Of a DNA stretch of 64,000 nt, positions 60,941 through 64,000 are shown in pieces. The translations under genes and the position numbers were made by a program. Under the pieces are notes generated by a model that made no database searches, was not told the DNA's origin, and worked only from the letters and a program-made list of their open reading frames with translations. Within the stretch, counting starts at the first letter, position 1; the number at the start of each line of letters is the position of its first letter. Origin of the DNA: Perlabentimonas gracilis (GTDB taxonomy: Bacteria; Bacteroidota; Bacteroidia; Bacteroidales; Tenuifilaceae); NCBI RefSeq assembly GCF_011174675.1, contig NZ_JAANIG010000008.1, positions 61,670 to 125,669 of the forward strand. The letters run 5' to 3'.

Positions 60941-63814
60941 CTAGTACTTAAAAATCTTACTGTTTTTCACCTCCTCCACTTTACCAAATGAACCTAGCTG
61001 CTTTTTATCCAACATTTTAGTATCAACCACTACAGCAATTGCTATTGGCTTTGTTTTAATCTTCTTAGTGTAAAAATTTAACACATCATCAAACGATACC
61101 GAGCTATACTCTTTTACCAATTCTATGCGTGGATCCTCAGTATAACCAGTTTTCATCCAGCTCTCAACCACCTGAGTTAGCTGCCGTTTCGAGGGTGAAG
61201 ACGATAAGGTTGCTTGAAACAGATAGTCCTTAATATTGCCCATTCTCTCAGAATACTGTGGCATATCATTAATCAGCTTAACAAACTCGTTAATGGCATC
61301 GATGGTTTTATCTCCTTGAGTACCAATATAGCCTGTAAACATAGCTTTTCGACCAGGAACTGCTGGAATACTATAGTTGGCACTTGCTGTATAGGCAAAC
61401 GAACGCAACTCTCTTAGTTCCTGCAGTACAAGACCATTAAAACCTCCACCAAAGTACTGGTTAAATGCATCGATTATATGTCTTTGAGCTAGGTCATACG
61501 CCTCACCCTGCATAAAAATGTAAACATCGCTTTGGCGAGCATTCTTATTGTTAAGCAAGTATATAGTATTCTCAGAATACTGTGCTGTTGGGGTTGAAAC
61601 TGGGGAACTGCTTGGTTTAAGGTTTGCGGGAAAAGCCAAGTTTGATTTTAGCAAGTCCTGAACCTCTTTGTACGAAAACTGACCAGTGTAGTGCACTGAT
61701 GTTTCGTACTGAGTAGCTTTGATGAAATTTGCTGCTAGCTTTGAAACGGTAAGCCCAAGTATTTCGGAATTTGACAAGCGATTTAAATAGCTGGAGTTCT
61801 CTCCATACCTTAAAAATTCGCTAAGTGCCTGCGATTGCAAATCTTTATCGCGCGACTCCATACTACGGGAACCTAGCTGGCTTCCTTTTAAGCTATTAAG
61901 CTGCCTTTCGTCGAGAGAGGGCATCAGATAGGTACGCGACAGTAGCTGGCATGCCCGAGCTAAGCTAGACTCCTTGCCCCTAAGGGTCACGTAGGTATAA
62001 CTCTTATCGTTCGAGAAGTTAACTGTACACCCTAGCTTGCTAAACTCTTTCTTTAGGTCGTAAGGTGTATACTGAGCCATAATTCCGGCTCGATTCATAA
62101 GGTTAACGCTAAAATCGAGGCCAGGTATCTCAATACTACCAGCCCCATACTTAATGGTTAGAGTAAAAATGCTACTCTCGGGATTCTCAGAATGGAATAG
62201 AGTAACTCCTGGGGCTAATTCACCTTTAGAAAAATCATTTGTAAAGTCTATGGGTTTAAATGGGGGAACCTCAACCTTTTCGTCTAACCACTTTGCTGCA
62301 AAGGCTGATGTTTTGCCTGTGGCCGGGACTATTGGCTTGTACTCAGGTTTTGGTAGCTTATCTTTTTTGGGCTCTCCTACTAGCGACTGAAAAGCGAGAT
62401 ATGGTGCATCAAAATATTTCTTGGCTACTTCAATCACGTCCTTCTTTGTAATCTTCTTAATTAGCTCAACATATTTTTCGTACTCCTCAATAGTCATATC
62501 GGTCCCAAAAGCCCTAGCCAACATCATTCCATAGTTCAGATTCGACTCCTTTGATAATTCAAAGTTCATTATCATCTCATCTTTCACCGACTCAACTAAC
62601 CACTCGTCAACTTCACCCTTCATTAGTTGTTGTAAAGTTGAGGTGATAGCATTCTCCACACCACCAAGCGATTCGAATCGTCGCTGGGCTCCATCGTATA
62701 CCGGAATTCCAATTATTGAAATACTACCCGCTTGGCGTTGCGACGATATTGACACAGAGATATTCTGCACATTACCGTCAAGTACTATTTTATCTAACAG
62801 ACCTGTCCTGTTGCGATTGGTAAGGACGCTGCTAAGAACCTCGAGCTTATAGGTATCATCCGATCCTGAGGGCACGCCCTTGTACCCCATCATTAGAACC
62901 GGCATAGGCGTTAGCTTCTTCTTGATTGTAGATTTCTTGCTTATGGTAGGCTCTTCTATTTTAGCACGTTGAATATCATCTTTTGCCTCCCACCGACCCA
63001 AAGTCTGCTCCACTAACAGCTTAGCATCTTGGGCATTAATATCACCCGAAAGAATTAATGCCATGTTGGAAGGAACATAGTAGGTATTATAAAACTCCAT
63101 CAGCTTGCTTATGGAAGGTGTTTTAAGGTGCTCGGTTATACCTATTATTGGTCGAGCATAAGGATTGGCCTCGCCATACAGGCTATGGTTAAACTCCTCG
63201 AAAAGGACCTGAAACGAATCATCGCTATACATATTCTTCTCCTCGTACACCGTTTCAAGCTCGGCCTGAAATCCTCTGAAAACTGGATTTTCAAATCTAT
63301 CGGCTTGAAGTACCAGCCACTTCTTAAGCATAAAGGAAGGAAACACGTTGAAGTAATACGTCATGTCGTAGCTGGTAGCTGCATTAAGTGATGTTCCACC
63401 AATTGCCTGAATTAGATTGCTAAACTCATTGTTTATGGTGTATTGGCCTGCAAGTAACGACTCCTCATTAATTTTAAGCTGAATAGCTTCGCGCTCGGCC
63501 TCGGGTGCGCTAGCCAACTGGTCGTATAGTTCAATTATCTTTTCGTAATGAATTTTCTCTTTATCCCAATCGGTGGTACCAACATTCTTCGTTCCTTTGA
63601 AAAGCATATGCTCAAGGTAGTGTGCTAAACCTGTGGCATCCTCAGGCTCATCAACCGACCCAGCTTTTACAACAATGCTGCCAAAAACTGATGGGGTTCG
63701 TGAATCTTCATTCACAATTACTGTGAGCCCGTTATCGAGTTTAAATGTGCTAATTTGGGCACTAACACATACACCTAACGAAAGGGCAAGGAATAATAAC
63801 ACAATTCTTCTCAT
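60941..63814 (-). CDS. M16-family (insulinase-type) zinc metallopeptidase, exported
   Basis: A 957-residue protein with signal peptide (LALSLGVCVSA). The inverted zinc motif is HYLEH (H65, E68, H69) with the distal Glu in ETVYEEKNM. Four homologous M16 domains are visible in two halves; the second half (from about 500) lacks the HxxEH motif, as usual for the inactive half. It should degrade peptides in the periplasm. A candidate promoter -7 box (TAACTTTG, complement of 63871-63878) lies 57 nt upstream. Confidence 0.93.
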   Translation of the reverse strand: MRRIVLLFLALSLGVCVSAQISTFKLDNGLTVIVNEDSRTPSVFGSIVVKAGSVDEPEDATGLAHYLEHMLFKGTKNVGTTDWDKEKIHYEKIIELYDQLASAPEAEREAIQLKINEESLLAGQYTINNEFSNLIQAIGGTSLNAATSYDMTYYFNVFPSFMLKKWLVLQADRFENPVFRGFQAELETVYEEKNMYSDDSFQVLFEEFNHSLYGEANPYARPIIGITEHLKTPSISKLMEFYNTYYVPSNMALILSGDINAQDAKLLVEQTLGRWEAKDDIQRAKIEEPTISKKSTIKKKLTPMPVLMMGYKGVPSGSDDTYKLEVLSSVLTNRNRTGLLDKIVLDGNVQNISVSISSQRQAGSISIIGIPVYDGAQRRFESLGGVENAITSTLQQLMKGEVDEWLVESVKDEMIMNFELSKESNLNYGMMLARAFGTDMTIEEYEKYVELIKKITKKDVIEVAKKYFDAPYLAFQSLVGEPKKDKLPKPEYKPIVPATGKTSAFAAKWLDEKVEVPPFKPIDFTNDFSKGELAPGVTLFHSENPESSIFTLTIKYGAGSIEIPGLDFSVNLMNRAGIMAQYTPYDLKKEFSKLGCTVNFSNDKSYTYVTLRGKESSLARACQLLSRTYLMPSLDERQLNSLKGSQLGSRSMESRDKDLQSQALSEFLRYGENSSYLNRLSNSEILGLTVSKLAANFIKATQYETSVHYTGQFSYKEVQDLLKSNLAFPANLKPSSSPVSTPTAQYSENTIYLLNNKNARQSDVYIFMQGEAYDLAQRHIIDAFNQYFGGGFNGLVLQELRELRSFAYTASANYSIPAVPGRKAMFTGYIGTQGDKTIDAINEFVKLINDMPQYSERMGNIKDYLFQATLSSSPSKRQLTQVVESWMKTGYTEDPRIELVKEYSSVSFDDVLNFYTKKIKTKPIAIAVVVDTKMLDKKQLGSFGKVEEVKNSKIFKY

Positions 63815-63870
63815 GTCAAATAAGCATTTTAGGTTAATTTAAAGTAGGGTTTGATAATAGTTTCTTTATT

Positions 63871-63878
63871 CAAAGTTA
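63871..63878 (-). promoter_or_regulatory. Candidate -7 element for the M16 peptidase gene
   Basis: TAACTTTG on the minus strand fits TAnnTTTG; no clear -33 element. Confidence 0.4.
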
Positions 63879-63947
63879 TGATTAATTTTTATATATCTTT
63901 TCACTAGTGTCCGACTAAGTCTTTTTTAAAATGATAATAATGTAATA

Positions 63948-63975
63948 GATTTCTCGCTTCGCTCGAAATGACAGG
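63948..63975. repeat. Dispersed-repeat fragment
   Basis: TTTCTCGCTTCGCTCGAAAT and flanks form a short inverted repeat (TTTCTCGCTTCG/CGAAAT-like) of a type common in Bacteroidota intergenic DNA. Only one copy is in the window. Confidence 0.4.
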
Positions 63976-64000
63976 CTGTTACGCTGTATGGGGTGAGGGG

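Noticed and set aside
63902..63920. CACTAGTGTCCGACTAAG as the end of an insertion sequence
   Set aside because: It resembles terminal repeats of some Bacteroidota IS elements, but no partner end or transposase is in the window.

Overview
The window comes from a Bacteroidota chromosome, most likely order Bacteroidales. The evidence is a SusC-type TonB receptor in a polysaccharide-utilisation locus, regulators with Y_Y_Y domains, FtsX-type ABC permeases, lipoproteins, promoters of the form TTG-N19/20-TAnnTTTG, and the near absence of Shine-Dalgarno sequences. I cannot name a genus from sequence alone.

Layout. 1-8902 is a beta-glucan (laminarin-like) utilisation locus on the minus strand: membrane-bound LuxR-type regulator, PKD lipoprotein, GH16 lipoprotein and a partial SusC receptor running off the left edge. 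9102-24415 is mostly housekeeping: SAM hydroxide adenosyltransferase, a large periplasmic-sensor histidine kinase, mazG, a peptide-transporter-type permease, tpiA, prmA, a 1560-residue exported protein of unknown function, a DUF3667 protein, a YfcE-like phosphoesterase, rsmE and a hotdog thioesterase. 24807-32508 holds two FtsX-type permeases flanking an NtrC-type regulator and its kinase. 32838-34320 is a tRNA-Val followed by three tandem GIY-YIG endonuclease genes, each separated by a broken tRNA-Val copy. An S1/P1 nuclease follows.

35545-47457 is a complete type II-C CRISPR-Cas locus. It has 71 intact 46-nt repeats with 30-nt spacers, two further repeats broken by hairpin insertions, cas2, cas1, a Y1 (HUH) REP-associated transposase, cas9, and a divergent tracrRNA. 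Three points stand out. Each repeat contains TTG-N18-TATCTTTG, a near-consensus Bacteroidota promoter, so every spacer may be transcribed from its own repeat. The HUH transposase sits between cas9 and cas1, with REP-like palindromes in every gene junction of the operon and inside both cas1 and the transposase gene. Hairpin elements have invaded the two outermost repeats as well as the nearby tRNA copies.

47984-64000 returns to the ordinary chromosome: a TonB-like exported protein, a four-domain fasciclin lipoprotein, uvrA, an ECF sigma factor with a small downstream gene, an SPFH/Arc-like/CPBP/zinc-ribbon/hydrolase cluster, a TPR lipoprotein, an exported MsrA and an M16 peptidase. The RAYT-type palindromes and a second, 68-nt palindrome family recur in this part.

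All functional calls come from reading motifs and overall resemblance to families; no database search was run.
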